64,000 nucleotides of DNA. Origin: Balanoglossus misakiensis (Eukaryota > Hemichordata). Each line of letters starts with the position of its first letter. The first letter of the stretch is position 1. Below are positions 23,576 through 39,128 of the stretch, piece by piece. The notes under the pieces are model-generated. The model did no database searches. It was not told the DNA's origin and saw only the letters and a program-made list of their open reading frames with translations. The translations under genes were made by a program, and so were the position numbers. Where the stretch lies: the NCBI GenBank assembly GCA_040954595.2, contig CM082588.2, forward strand, positions 4,526,001 to 4,590,000. Reading direction: 5' to 3'.

Positions 23576-25029
23576 TGACTGAGTATGGCACCGATTATAA
23601 AACGCGGCACACAGTGAATCTCATTTGTCTGGAGTGAAAATCATGGCGCTTCGTTCATCAAGGGTGTCTCTAGCTTTATCCCCCTTTTAAATACGACTTC
23701 CCCAGTTCGTAATTGAAGGGTTTATCTCGGGAAAAGTTATTCTGTTTTTGCTATTTCGGGAAAGTATCTGAATTTTGGTTTGCTCTGGAAAGTCGAGGTA
23801 AACTATATGATGTCCTCCCTGTTATATATAGTGCATTTTTCTGAGTCGATAATTCTTTTGCTAAATTTCAGGCATGCTTGCTAACACCCACCTCTTTCTT
23901 GTACGTGTTTGTCAACAAATACGACCTGAGTGGCTTTTCTTAAGATATCTACTAGTAAAAAAAAACGGGAACGGCCTTGTCACTGGCGTTCCACGCGAAG
24001 ATTCCACGACGTCGTCAGCAAACATTGCTTTTGTAATATATCTTGTTAGTAGCGCTAAACTGCCAATATTTGAGATTCGCTGTATACACAGATCAAGTAG
24101 CTGGTTCAATAGGCAAAACGTAAATGGACAAACAAGCTCAGAAAGAGGGAAAGTGTATCGACCGACAAGTCATGTGATCCAATTTCCTAAGGCAACAAAA
24201 CTCGACCTCGTATTTTGAGTTCAGCGTCTTTCTCTCCGTACTCATACTCGCTTAGATTATTATCGAATCGCACTCAGTACTGTACGAGTTTATTTTTTCG
24301 AGCGTTTACATAAGACGGACCCGTCGCACGTACGCTTCATCGCTACGCGGCCACACGGCCTTGATCTTTTGGTATTGACATATATAATGGGCCAACATCC
24401 CTCCTCCCCGGTGTATTAAGCACCGGCAGTATGCCGCCAGCCCCGGAGTTTATTTAAGGTTATTTAAGGACACCACAGCGTCTGTCGCTAATTAGCCAAA
24501 TGGACGGATGAATTGCTAATTTCAGTGAAATCAAAAAGCTGCCTGAAAACGAAAAAGTATTGAGGGGAAACGTGGTACAATGTATACAGTTTAAGTCAAC
24601 AGTCCAGAGCAATTGCGCGTAGCCTTGAGATCGCGAGAAATGGCTTTCGCGTTAGCGATTAATAGTTTTTCGGGGGCGGATAGAGGTTTGACTTGTCAAG
24701 GCTGCTGCCGTGGTGTGTAGCTGAATGTCTAATGAATCATGGTGGTTGGGAAGGCTATAATGTCCCGCCACTCGACTGTGGAATGCCTGTAAACAGACAT
24801 GATGCCGAGTCTTCAATTTCAACTCCGACCAGCACACACCAGGGCAGCACCGAGCGATAACCGTTGAAGGGAAATTCTATCCGCCCTGCTATCGGAGAGC
24901 GTAAGTCGTGTCATAGCAGACTGCGCTGGTGTCCGCCATCATAAGTGAAAGAAACCCTTGGTGTGAGTGTATTGAAGAATGTCGTCATATCTTGTTCATG
25001 GCAGAACATTGTCCGTACACTGTATTTGT

Positions 25030-25107
25030 GTCTGTCTGTCTGTCTGCCTGTCTGCCTGCCTGCATGCCTGACTGCCTGTCTGTCTGTCTGTCTGTATGTA
25101 TGTATGT
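25030..25107. repeat. CTGT/CTGC compound microsatellite
   Basis: A run of CTGT units interrupted by CTGC and CATG, grading into TATG and then GT-rich sequence up to about 25150. Its translation in several frames produces cysteine-rich low-complexity ORFs that are not genes. Confidence 0.9.
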
Positions 25108-26191
25108 AACATGTATGTGGGTATGTGTGTGGGTATATGTGTGTGCGTGTATTACACAAACGAACGAGGAATAAAAGACCGCGTTCCCGAGTCAAAAATA
25201 TCATGAATTCTCAAGTACTTTTAATCGCTGTTTATGGTTTACTCTTCTATTATGAGTGAATCACATCACCACGTCCCGAATTGACTTGAGGTGAACCAGT
25301 TATTCTTTTATGTCGCTCGCCCAATAATCGATGGAGTGGACGGGCAGCTGTGTCGGGATCCTTAACTCTGCCCCGAGGAGATTTCGACTCCCTGAAAATT
25401 AAATAAAGAGATGAGACTCCGCGCAAACCGGGTGCTTAATTAACTGATTGAATGGGCGCTGAAGAATCGAAAATTGGATTGTCAATAGAGCCTCGCCGAC
25501 GCGATATTGAAACGCACACCAGGCAGAAAATTTGTGGGGATGGGAATCTTGTTTGCCGACAGATTAAGACGTAGATGTTCAACACTGGAAGTGACAACTT
25601 TTCAAACAATGCCGTTTAGTTTGTTTGTTTCGCCGTGTTAGGGCAGACAGACAGAGAGGAACGAAGGCTACATCGATGGGCTTCCTGATAAAACTAGTTC
25701 ACGGATACCCTGCCCTAGTGAACGAACCCGTAAGTAGCAGAAACTCGACACGTTCAGTTCGACTAAACCCGATCCAATCTCTAGATTAAGAATTTAGCCG
25801 TGGGTCCCCGTGCAGTTGCGCAGCCACCGATTCGAAAAGCCTAATTTGATCGCCTTGGTCTTGGAAAGGAATTTGCCTGGCGCTAATATATCTGTGCACT
25901 GGATACAGCGCCAGGTAATTGCAAAAAGCTCGTGGGGTCAGAGTGAGTGGGATTCGCAAAGGACTTGCAGCGCAAATCGGCTTATGGACGGGGTTTTAAT
26001 GTCTTATTTGATGCGTATCAACAGCGGAGATCGGGAAAAGATGCCGACAGAAATTAATTCACTGCGATCCCGACTTTACGAGTCTTAAAACGTCACCACC
26101 GCCAAAGCATATGCTGGATCTGGCGACGCTACCTGCATACGCAATGAACTTGACCCTCGTCTGCCAAACTGCACATTCCCGCGTAATCGTG

Positions 26192-26227
26192 ATGGTTGTA
26201 ATAACCATAGACAGTCTACCGTCTATG
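26192..26227. repeat. Two adjacent small hairpins
   Basis: ATGGTT/AACCAT with a 5-nt loop is directly followed and slightly overlapped by CATAGAC (26206-26212)/GTCTATG (26221-26227) with an 8-nt loop. The arms are short; the pairing of two in a row is the only notable feature. Confidence 0.5.
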
Positions 26228-29200
26228 TAAAAAATTATATAAGACAGGGAAGCGAAGCCCCACATTTAAAACAAGCTACACGCACACAGATTTGTGAATA
26301 ATCATAACAAATCGACCAACAATAAAAATAAAATTTATATATTCATATATTCATCGAAAAATCATCCCCTTGGACACATTATTGTAATATTGCTCGCCAA
26401 AGCATTCATTGGCCAATCAAGAATAATGTTATCTTATATTGCTCAAAAATATCGATATATACATGGACTGTGATATAAAAATTAAAATAACGATCGCTGT
26501 TTATGCTGTTGATGATGATAGCCTGAACTAAACGCGCTCGTTGGGTTGGGCAAGTCGTCGGACTGTACTCTTAGTAGAGAATCGTAAATTATGAGCGATC
26601 TCCTCCGGGCGCAGAGACAATGGGGCCGGGTAAGATTTATGCTTCAATAAGGCTCGGAATGTATGTAGTGCACCGACAATGCCGAAGCCCCCACGGAAAC
26701 CTTACAATTCTGTGCCCCTGGTGATTTACCGCTGTGCGCGTTGCCATCTGCGCTTATGCAAGTTTGAATTTTCAACTGCATCTTTTGTGTGGTTATTAAG
26801 ATACAGGGGGTGACCCCTTCAAACTCTGACCTGCTCCCGTACATTGAAAAATTCCCCCTGTCAATTCCTTCTGTTGTGTGGGCACTTTCTTTTCTCAAGG
26901 CGAACGAGGTTCTGTCACAGTCAAAAGTACTCGGCAGTTCCGTCTTAAACATTTTCGCCTAAACCGAGTGAACAGTCGGTAGATTTGAAGAAATCCCGGA
27001 GAGAGAAAATAAACTCGCCCAGGCAAACACAGCCCGCGCAGTCAAGCTTGTAGAAAGAACGAGCAAAATGCGCTCCTCGGCTGTACAGCTAAGTAGAAAT
27101 TCAATGCATTTTTAAAAAAGAGAAATCCCTTGAGAGGGAGAGACTTATCTACATATATGCTCCGGCTAATCTGTACACTGAAGGTCGCTACAGCACAGAA
27201 GGCCGTAGACGGGGTGTCGCTTCAGTGGTCTCGTCATAGCCCGGGCAGATCATACGGTATCTGCAGCAACCACAAGGGACTCGACAGACGAGATGATCTT
27301 TTGGTCGCTACAATCTCTAATAAAGTCCACAAAATCCGAAATCTGGGGATATATGAAAGTGTATTCGTTGTATCAGAGCTTTCATCATATCAGCATTCTT
27401 TACTCGCAGTGTACTGACACGGTATATACATGTACTGTTGTCGTGTCTTTCTATGCAAAATTGTCCATCTGGTTTATAATTCTTTCCCGAGTCTGTGTAT
27501 ACATTTAAATTATTCCAGGAGAGGCGACATATTCTCACAGACGCAAAATTCATAAATAGGCCGGATAAAGTTGCGGAAACGTCAAACTGAACGACCCTGA
27601 CATTGTATCGAGGACAGGAGATATTTTATCTGTTTGAACGTGACACTTGATATCGGTGTTAAATTATCGCCGAATGATACGACCCCATGAAAAGTCTGAT
27701 ATAAATTACTCCCGTCTCCGAACGTCAGTCGGTGGGCGCGTCCAATGCCAATCGACACGCGATACGTCATAGGTCAGGGGTCATTAATAGTTTCTGTACA
27801 TCGAGAAAGTAACTAAATATATATTTTCATAAATTTAAAGTGGGAAACAGTTCATTACTTTTAATATTAATTTATGATAATCAGGCTACACTTTTAATTT
27901 GAAGTTTGTTAGGCTAAGCTTAGCGTGCATACATATATACATGCATGCAACACTGTTATCAGGGCTCCGGGAATGGCAGGGAGGAGAAAAGGCCAGACCA
28001 AAAGGCAAATCAATCATTTTCTTATTCGTCCCCACTGATTTAGATGATGTATCCGAAAACACTGTGATTAAGTCGACATGGCTACAAATGACTATCACCT
28101 GTTGTAACGCTGATGAAGTCAGGGCCTTCCACTTAGGGAAGGTCAGAGGTCGACGTTGAAATTGAGCTAGTTTCTGGCGAATCCCCGAAGAGATCTTTAC
28201 ATGAAGCAGTGGGTATGCTTAGAACATCTCGGCGTGTATCAATCCAAGATGAGCACGAAAGCAAATATTCCCCCCTCGTGTTTGATAAGATTAATTTTCC
28301 GTCGAACAGTCGGATTTCTACAGTAGCATCCCAGGCGGACCAGCCGCAAGGCAATATTTGTTACACAGCACGTGATTCTAACCTTGGTGCAAGGGCCGAC
28401 GGGCGCAACGCTGGGTGTATTTCGATGCGAAACTTTATATTCACAAGAGATAAAAGCCATCATAAGGAGAATCTGTTTTTAGTTGGAATTGTGAGACGGT
28501 GAGTTTTTCCCTCAAAACGCATGGCGGCATAGCGAACTAATATTACAGCCGCTTCAGTTACTTGGTTGCGCGTCGGGCCAACACATGGAGATTATTTTTT
28601 TTTAATTCCGCGTCAGCTGTTCTCGTGGTACCGTGACGCGTGGAAAATGCGCCGAATGTTGGCCACGGTGCTAAGAGCAGGACGATTTTCACATTTCAAG
28701 TTTCAAGCTAAATTGGTCTTTTCGCTCGTTCGCTGTTTCGAAATGACGACTCCAATACAACGTGGTAGAAAGAGAATCAGTAGCACGATTCTCTATCTCA
28801 AATCGGGTGTTGTTGCTCCCTCGGCAGCTTCCTGTGTTACGCAGCTAATCTGCCGGCTGCTGCTGCCACAAAGTTCAGCTGAAGAGACAGTCCCGCCTTT
28901 GTGCTGAACCGGGAGTGTTTCCAGAGTTTTATGACTTTCTTGGTGTCTTTTTATTTTAATCGGGCATGAATGCACTCTGCAGCTTGTTTGCAAACGTGTG
29001 GTATAAAGGCGAAGGAGTTTCTCGTAGCGTACAGCCCCCGACCTATCAAAACCACTGACCCGTAAAGGGGTGCCATTCATCGCACATGCGTATTGTGTTC
29101 ACGAGTCATATCACATACGCGGTTTTCGCATTTGAATGAAGTGTAGTGTACCGGTCACTATTACCCCGCCATTGTTCAGTAAACCCTTTTGGTCACTTTT

Positions 29201-30300
29201 CGAGATTGTTAAAGTTGTTTTGTGATATAATTTGAACCGCGTGTAACCGACGGTTCCTTCACGGCCAAGCAGCCGAGTCAGGGGAAAGTGTTAACGTAAT
29301 ACGCTCCACCCCCTTTTACGGCTGGGGTATTTTTTGCGGTGGTGAAGGGCAGCCATATTGGTTGTGCATCACCTGGAGACATTCTGGCCGATTTCTCCTC
29401 CCACGGAGAATTCTTCAGGGTGGACGCAGTCACGAACAAAAGCCGGTGGAAATAACATTCCCAGCGGTAACAGAAGTTTCCAGTTGACCGTGACTTGCAA
29501 ACACACCTGCATGTCAGGTCTGTGAGGGTTAATCATGGTCATGGTGACGGACAACAAAACCTTGACATTCTCGGACTTTCTGACATTCACAGCTCACGGT
29601 TGCACAAGGAACCATGCTTAATCCGCCAGCTTTGTCTTGCAACAGTCAATCGCAGGGCTAGACAGCCGAATTTGTATAGCGAAAAGTCCCTAAGCAAGAC
29701 TTGTTCTTGTTCTACTCCACACACCATGCCAAACTCGCCAACTTCTAGTACACTGCTGGCCAGCGTATCCTATACGCGTACAAAAACAGCCGTTCTTGTC
29801 GACAAATGAATTCAAGTCCCTCAGCAGCTGTCATTAGAGCAAATTCTAACAAGTCGATAAAAACATACTTTTGTCGCCAGTGATCGTCAAAATCACAAAG
29901 TCAACGCTAAATGGACAAAAGTGTGGCAGACTTCACCATAAGGTCCCGAACATCTGGTTCTTAATTTTTTGTTATTTTGAACCGTTTCCCAGAGTTTCCT
30001 TTGTTGAAATGGGGAATACGAGGGTTCGATTGGCTTTTCCGTATTGGCCTTCTCATGATCCTTGGAATGAAATCAATTGCTGCGTGCATGGCGTTTTTAG
30101 GACGCGGACTTAATGTGTAAATTTCAATGCGGGTCACGCCCGTGTCATCTTAACACCATTCCGAACGTTTTACGGTGGTTTCTGAATGTACAAGGAGACG
30201 TGTCAAGTCAGTGGTAATTAGGATTTAGCGAGACCAACATGGCACGCGAACCACGTCTTTCAGTGTCGGTGATTTTGACATGGTATGCCGCATCACAGCT

Positions 30301-31610
30301 GTTAGGGGTCAGTGATCACTGGTGTATGTGTGAATGAATGAATGAATGTGTGAATGTTAAGCAGTTTGTAGGTTTAGAGGTATATAGAGTTGTGGGCCGA
30401 TGCGCCTGTGTAATATTTGTGAGAGAGAGAGCCAGAGATAGGGTTGTGGTTAGACTTGCTCCAAGTCTATGGGCTGTGTAGGGAACGTGTCGGCTTGGTC
30501 GACGCTACCCGAAACCACAAGCTCAGTCGCAAATTCGAAACTCGCCTCACTACCAAAAACACGCTTAAGGCAAGCATGCATGCAAAAAGTATTGAAATTA
30601 TTTATTAAGACAAAAAACCACCGAAAACACAAAAAGTATTGAGATTTAAAAATCACCAAGCGACTAGCGGGCTAGTCTAGGTTGTGGTCATAAGCTGTTA
30701 TTAGCGTCACGTGATAGGATAAAGTAAATAATAATGTCAGCTTGCCGGTATATTTTGTTGTTTATATATATACATACACAAAGCTTGCAAACGCATAAAG
30801 TCTGTTTTGGATCTCCTGGTGGCTGGAATCGGCATTTAGATCGCTTTAATCCGGCAAACAATGAAGCGAAAGATGGCTACAAAAACCATTGTAGATCGTG
30901 TGGTAATCTGTCCTATTGAAACACATATCCCCCGTTCTTTGTACACAGATTTTTCATCCGATTAATACCAGCGCTTCTTCTGTGTGTTTGCGCTCGATTC
31001 AATTAATGTGGGTTTGTTTGCTGAGGAGTTTCAATATGTTCCCCTAGCCTGACCTCATTGAGTCAGATGACGTAACCGTGTTGTCTGTTGCGCAGATCGT
31101 TATGTCGCCCGAAACAATGGTGGGTCTTCTCTGCTGAAAGAGGCTGGTAATGATAACTATGTAACATACGTCAACTGTACCACAATCTCATCAGTAGCTG
31201 CAAAATTGTTACCACAACCACCAGTACCGACAATTTTCCATGATATTAATATCTGGTGACATTGGAAGTACAGGGTCCCATGTATTTGCATATCTTAAGC
31301 CGATTGGCTATTGTTTGACTTTAATTAGAAATTGCCCTATCTCGTTATCGCTCCCTGTTCTGATACAATTACACATGAGAACAACAGCTACATTACAAAA
31401 AGCAACAGAAATCCCTTAAACAAACCGGCCAACGACAACTGCTAAATAAACACCTTTGTCTAATTCGGGGCATCCATTTGGCGCAGTGCCAATGTGTTCT
31501 TGCGCGAGCGGTGATGTGACGACTGACACGGGCGCTTTTTTTCTCTGAGTGCACATGTGTTTCGCAATCGGGAAAATTACCGTACTCCAGTAACACAAAT
31601 GCAATGTGGC
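30301..31610. other. Left flank of the satellite, no gene seen
   Basis: Ordinary non-coding DNA with a short (GAAT)n run near 30332-30348 and a (GA)n run near 30420. No exon or element boundary is recognisable. Sequence becomes CCACA-like abruptly at about 31604. Confidence 0.6.
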
Positions 31611-34600
31611 ACCACACCACATCGCACCACACCACACCACACCACACCACACCACACCACACCACACCACACCACACCACACCACACCACACCACACCAC
31701 ACCACACCACACCACATCGCACCACACCGCACCGCACCACACCACACCACACCACACCACACCACACCACACCACACCACACCACACCACACCACACCAC
31801 ACCACACCACATCGCACCACACCACACCACACCACACCACACCACACGTACCACACCACACCACACCACACCACACCACACCACACCACATCGCACCACA
31901 CCACACCACACCACACGTACCACACCACACCACACAACACCACACCACACCACACCACACCACACCACACCACACCACACCACACCACACCACACCACAC
32001 CACACCACACCACACCACACCACACCACACCACACCACACAACATCGCACCACACCGCACCGCACCACACCACACCACACCACACCACACCACACCACAC
32101 CACACCACACCACATCGCACCACACCACACCACACCACACCACACCACACGTACCACACCACACCACACCACACCACACCACACCACACCACACCACATC
32201 GCACCACACCACACCACACCACACCACACCACACCACACGTACCACACCACACCACACCACACCACACCACACCACACCACACCACACCACACCACACCA
32301 CACCACACGTACCACACCACATCACACAACACCACACCACACCTAACCACACGTACCACACCACACCACACAACACCACACGTACCACACCACACAACAC
32401 CACACCACACCACACCACACCACACCACACCACACCACACCACACCACACCACACGTACCACACCACACCACACCACACCACACCACACGTACCACACCA
32501 CATCACACCACACCACACCACACCACACCACACCACACAACACCACACGTACCACACCACACCACACAACACCACACGTACCACACCACACCACACCACA
32601 CCACACCACACCACACCACACGTACCACACCACATCACACCACACCACACCACACCACACGTACCACACCACACCACACCACACCACACCACACCACACC
32701 ACACCACACCACACCACACGTACCACACCACATCACACCACACCACACCACACGTACCACACCACACCACACAACACCACACGTACCACACCACACCACA
32801 CCACACCACACCACACCACACCACACCACACCACACCACACCACACCACACCACACCACACGTACCACACCACACCACACAACACCACACCACACCACAC
32901 CACACCACACCACACGTACCACACCACACCACACAACACCACACGTACCACACCACACCACACCACACCACACCACACCACACCACACCACACCACACCA
33001 CATCACACCACACCACACCACACCACACCACATGTACCACACCACACCACACAACACCACACGTACCACACAACACCACACCACACCACACCACACCACA
33101 CCACACCACACCACACCACACCACACCACACCACACGTACCACACCACACCACACCACACCACACCACACCACACCACACCACACCACACCACACCACAT
33201 CGCACCACACCACACCACACCACACCACACCACACGTACCACACCACACGTACCACACCACACCACACAACACAACACCACACCACACCACACGTACCAC
33301 ACCACATCACACCACACCTCACCACACCACACGTACCACACCACACCACACAACACCACACGTACCACACCACACCACACCACACCACACCACACCACAC
33401 GTACCACACCACACCACACCACACAACACCACACCACACCACACCACACCACACGTACCACACCACATCACACCACACCACACCACACCACACCACACCA
33501 CACGTACCACACCACACCACACAACACCACACGTACCACACCACACAACACCACACCACACCACACCACACCACACCACACCACACCACACCACGCCACA
33601 CCACACCACACCACACCACACCACGCCACACCACACCACACCACACCACACCACACGTACCACACCACACGTACCACACCACACCACACAACACCACACA
33701 TACCACACCACACCACACAACACCACACCACACCACATCGCACCACACCACACCACACCACACGAACCACACCACACCACACAACACCACACCACACCAC
33801 ACCACACCACACCACACCACACCACACCACTCGTACCACACCACTCGTACCACACCACATCACACCACACCACACCACACCACACCACACGTACCACACC
33901 ACACCACACCACACCACACGTACCACACCACACCACACAACACCACACCACACCACACCACACCACACCACACGTACCACACCACATCACACCACACCAC
34001 ACCACACCACACAACACCACACCACACCACACCACACCACACCACACCACACCACACCACACCGCACCGCACCGCACCGCACCGCACCGCACCACACCAC
34101 ACCACACCACACCACACCACACCACACCACACCACACCACACCACACCACACCGCACCACACCACACCACACCACACCACACCACACCACACCACACGTA
34201 CCACACCACACCACACCACACCATACCACACCACACCACACCACACCACACCACACCACACCACATCGCACCACACCACATCACACCACACCACACCACA
34301 CGTACCACACCACACCACACAACACCACACCACACCACACCACACGTACCACACCACATCACACCACACCACACCACACCACACGTACCACACCACACCA
34401 CACAACACCACACGTACCACACCACACCACACAACACCACACCACACCACACCACACCACACCACACCACACGTACCACACCACACCACACAACACCACA
34501 CCACACCACACCACACGTACCACACCACACCACACAACACCACACGTACCACACCACACCACACCACACCACACCACACGTACCACACCACATCACATCA

Positions 34601-37600
34601 CACCACACCACACCACACCACACCACACGTACCACACCACACCACACAACACCACACGTACCACACCACACCACACAACACCACACGTACCACACCACAC
34701 CACACCACACCACACCACACCACACGTACCACACCACATCACACCACACCACACCACACCACACGTACCACACCACACCACACCACACCACACCACACCA
34801 CACCACACCACACCACACCACACGTACCACACCACATCACACCACACCACACCACACCACACCACACCACACGTACCACACCACACCACACAACACCACA
34901 CGTACCACACCACACCACACAACACCACACCACACCACACCACACCACACCACACGTACCACACAACACCACACAACACCACACCACACCACACGTACCA
35001 CACCACACAACACCACACAACACCACACGTACCACACCACACCACACAACACCACACCACACCACACCACACCACACCACACCACACCACACCACACCAC
35101 ACCACACCACACGTACCACACCACATCACACCACACCACACCACACGTACCACACCACACGTACCACACCACACCACACCACACCACACCACACCACACC
35201 ACACCACACCACACCACACCACACGTACCACACCACACCACACCACACCACACCACACCACACCACACCACACCACATCGCACCACACCACACCACACCA
35301 CACCACACGTACCACACCACACCACACCACACCACACCACACCACACCACACCACACCACACCACACGTACCACACCACATCACACCACACCACACCACA
35401 CCACACCACACGTACCACACCACACCACACAACACCACACGTACCACACCACACCACACCACACCACACCACATCGCACCACACCACACCACACCACACC
35501 ACACGTACCACACCACACAACACCACACCACACCACACCACACCACACCACACCACACCACACCACACCACACCACACGTACCACACCACATCACACCAC
35601 ACCACACCACACCACACGTACCACACCACACCACACAACACCACACGTACCACACCACACAACACCACACCACACCACACCACACCACACCACACCACAC
35701 CACACCACAACACACGTACCACACCACATCACACCACACCACACCACACCACACCACACCACACGTACCACACCACACCACACCACACCACACCACACGT
35801 ACCACACCACACCACACAACACCACACGTACCACACCACACCACACCACACCACACCACACCACACCACACCACACCGCACCACACCACACGTACCAAAC
35901 CACATCACACCACACCACACCACACGTACCACACCACACCACACAACACCACACGTACCACACCACACCACACAACACCACACCGCACCACACCACACCA
36001 CACCACACGTACCACACCACACCACACAACACCACACCACACCACACCACACCACACCACACCACACCACACCACACCACACCACACCACACCACACGTA
36101 CCACACCACATCACACCACACCACACCACACCACACCACACGTACCACACCACACCACACCACACCACACCACACCACACCACACGTACCACACCACACC
36201 ACACAACACCACACCACACCACTCCACACGTACCACACCACATCACACCACACCACACCACACCACACCACACCACACCACACCACACCACACCACACCA
36301 CACCACACCACATCGCACCACACCACACCACACCACACCACACCACACCACACCACACCACACCACACGTACCACACCACACCACACCACACCACACCAC
36401 ACCACACCACACCACATCGCACCACACCACACCACACCACACCACACGTACCACACCACACCACACAACACCACACCACACCACACCACACCACACCACA
36501 CCACACCACACCACACCACACCACACGTACCACACCACATCACACCACACGTACCACACCACACCACACAACACCACACGTACCACACCACACCACACAA
36601 CACCACACCACACCACACCACACCACACCACACGTACCACACCACACCACACAACACCACACCACACCACACGTACCACACCACACCACACAACACCACA
36701 CCACACCACACGTACCACACCACACCACACAACACCACACGTACCACACCACACCACACCACACCACACCACACCACACGTACCACACCACATCACACCA
36801 CACCACACGTACCACACCACACCACACAACACCACACGTACCACACCACACCACACAACACCACACGTACCACACCACACCACACCACACCACACCACAC
36901 CACACCACACGTACCACACCACATCACACCACACCACACCACACCACACGTACCACACCACACCACACCACACCACACCACACCACACCACACCACACCA
37001 CACCACACCACACGTACCACACCACATCACACCACACCACACCACACCACACCACACCACACCACACGTACCACACAACACCACACAACACCACACGTAC
37101 CACACCACACCACACAACACCACACCACACCACACGTACCACACCACACCACACAACACCACACCACACCACACGTACCACACCACACTACACCACACGT
37201 ACCACACCACACCACACAACACCACACCACACCACACCACACCACACGTACCACACCACACCACACCACACCACACCACACCACACCACACCACACGTAC
37301 CACACCACACGTACCACACCACACCACACAACACCACACGTACCACACCACACCACACCACACCACACCACACCACACCACACCACATCGCACCACACCA
37401 CACCACACCACACCACACCACACGTACCACACCACACCACACCACACCACACCACACCACACCACACCACACCACACCACACCACACGTACCACACCACA
37501 TCACACCACACCACACCACACCACACCACACCACACCACACGTACCACACCACACCACACAACACCACACGTACCACACCACACCACACCACACCACACC

Positions 37601-38610
37601 ACACCACACGTACCACACCACACGTACCACACCACACCACACCACACCACACCACACCACACCACACCACACGTACCACACCACATCACACCACACCACA
37701 CCACACCACACGTACCACACCACACCACACCACACCACACCACACGTACCACACCACACCACACCACACCACACCACACCACACGTACCACACCACATCA
37801 CACCACACCACACCACACCACACCACACAACACCACACCACACCACACCACACCACACCACACCACACCACACAACACCACACCACACCACACCACACCA
37901 CACCACACGTACCACACCACATCACACCACACCACACCACACCACACCACACGTACCACACCACACCACACCACACCACACCACACCACACCACACCACA
38001 CCACACCACACGTACCACACCACATCACACCACACCACACCACACCACACGTACCACACCACACCACACAACACCACACGTACCACACCACACCACACAA
38101 CACCACACCACACCACATCGCACCACACCACACCTCACCACACCACACCACACCACACCACACCACACGTACCACACCACACGTACCACACCACACCACA
38201 CCACACCACACCACACCACACCACACGTACCACACCACATCACACCACACCACACCACACCACACGTACCACACCACACCACACCACACCACACGTACCA
38301 CACCACACCACACCACACCACACCACACCACACCACACCACACGTACCACACCACATCACACCACACCACACCACACCACACAACACCACACCACACCAC
38401 ACCACACCACACCACACCACACCACACCACACCACACCACACCACACAACACCACACCACACCACACCACACCACACGTACCACACCACATCACACCACA
38501 CCACACCACACCACACCACACGTACCACACCACACCACACAAAACCACACCACACCACACCACACCACACCACACCACACCACACCACACCGCACCACAC
38601 CACACCACAC
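31611..38610. repeat. 7.0-kb (CCACA)n satellite with higher-order variant structure
   Basis: A head-to-tail array of the pentamer CCACA (TGTGG on the other strand) runs for about 1,400 units. Recurrent variant units are TCACA, CAACA, TCGCA, CCGCA and a tetramer CGTA that resets the 5-bp register. Eleven consecutive spacings between CGTA tetramers from 31847 to 32621 (69, 234, 89, 69, 44, 29, 74, 34, 59, 29, 44) are all 4 modulo 5, so the array is whole pentamers plus single tetramers. TCACA is typically the third unit after CGTA and CAACA the third or fourth. No unit combination makes a stop codon on the plus strand, so all three frames stay open, each reading the same five-residue Thr/His/Pro cycle. 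It is not a gene. Assembled length of such arrays is often unreliable. Confidence 0.98.
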
Positions 38611-39128
38611 AAAGCGACCAAGCGTCAGCGAACTTTACTCGACCTCGGAAAAAAATAAAATAAAATGGTCTACTCGTTAAATTAAACGGAAGCATGATTT
38701 TTTATTTGGGCTTACAAACGTTGAGAACATTCCTACCGTTATAAATTTTACCTAAGTCAGCGCATCCTTGAAAAAAAAATATAAATTTTGGCATCCCGTA
38801 GTACTTCTTAGTAAGTCCTCGTCAGGAGGGGCAAGGCAGAGTAAAGTTGTTGTTTAACGGCGAAATATCAGAGTGATTTCGCTGCCCTTGTATTTTTGCG
38901 CTCTCGTGTATCGACGTTTGAAGTGACAGTTATGGTTGTGATAGTGGCATGGTGGTTTCCATGACAACTGTACTCCATCGGTAACTATTCCACGGCTTAG
39001 CGACTCTAGATTATCGTTTTAATCTTCTTTGTGTGAACAGAGGAGATTTGTCGTCAAGAGTTAATTACATTGCGCACAGAGAGTACCAATTCTAGTTTCA
39101 TACAATAGTTGACTTTCTTTTCTAGCAA

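Larger units (their letters stand above)
20076..30300. other. Intergenic span, no supportable gene
   Basis: Only short, unrelated ORFs. The DNA is CpG-replete: I count 38 CpG in 24241-24840. It holds a 14-bp-arm hairpin at 22602-22635, an A/T-rich stretch with many TAAT cores at 23254-23330, a CTGT microsatellite at 25.03 kb, paired small hairpins at 26192-26227, and a CRE octamer at 23568. Nothing in it looks like an exon. Confidence 0.6.

Noticed and set aside
31611-38610. Telomeric repeat
   Set aside because: The unit CCACA/TGTGG is not the TTAGGG type usual in such animals, and the array is internal with ordinary sequence on both sides.
31557-38680. Two overlapping plus-strand ORFs of 2,368 and 2,358 codons, and many long minus-strand ORFs up to about 760 codons
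   Set aside because: They are readings of the (CCACA)n satellite, which lacks stops by composition. They contain only Thr/His/Pro or Cys/Gly/Val/Trp cycles and no domain.
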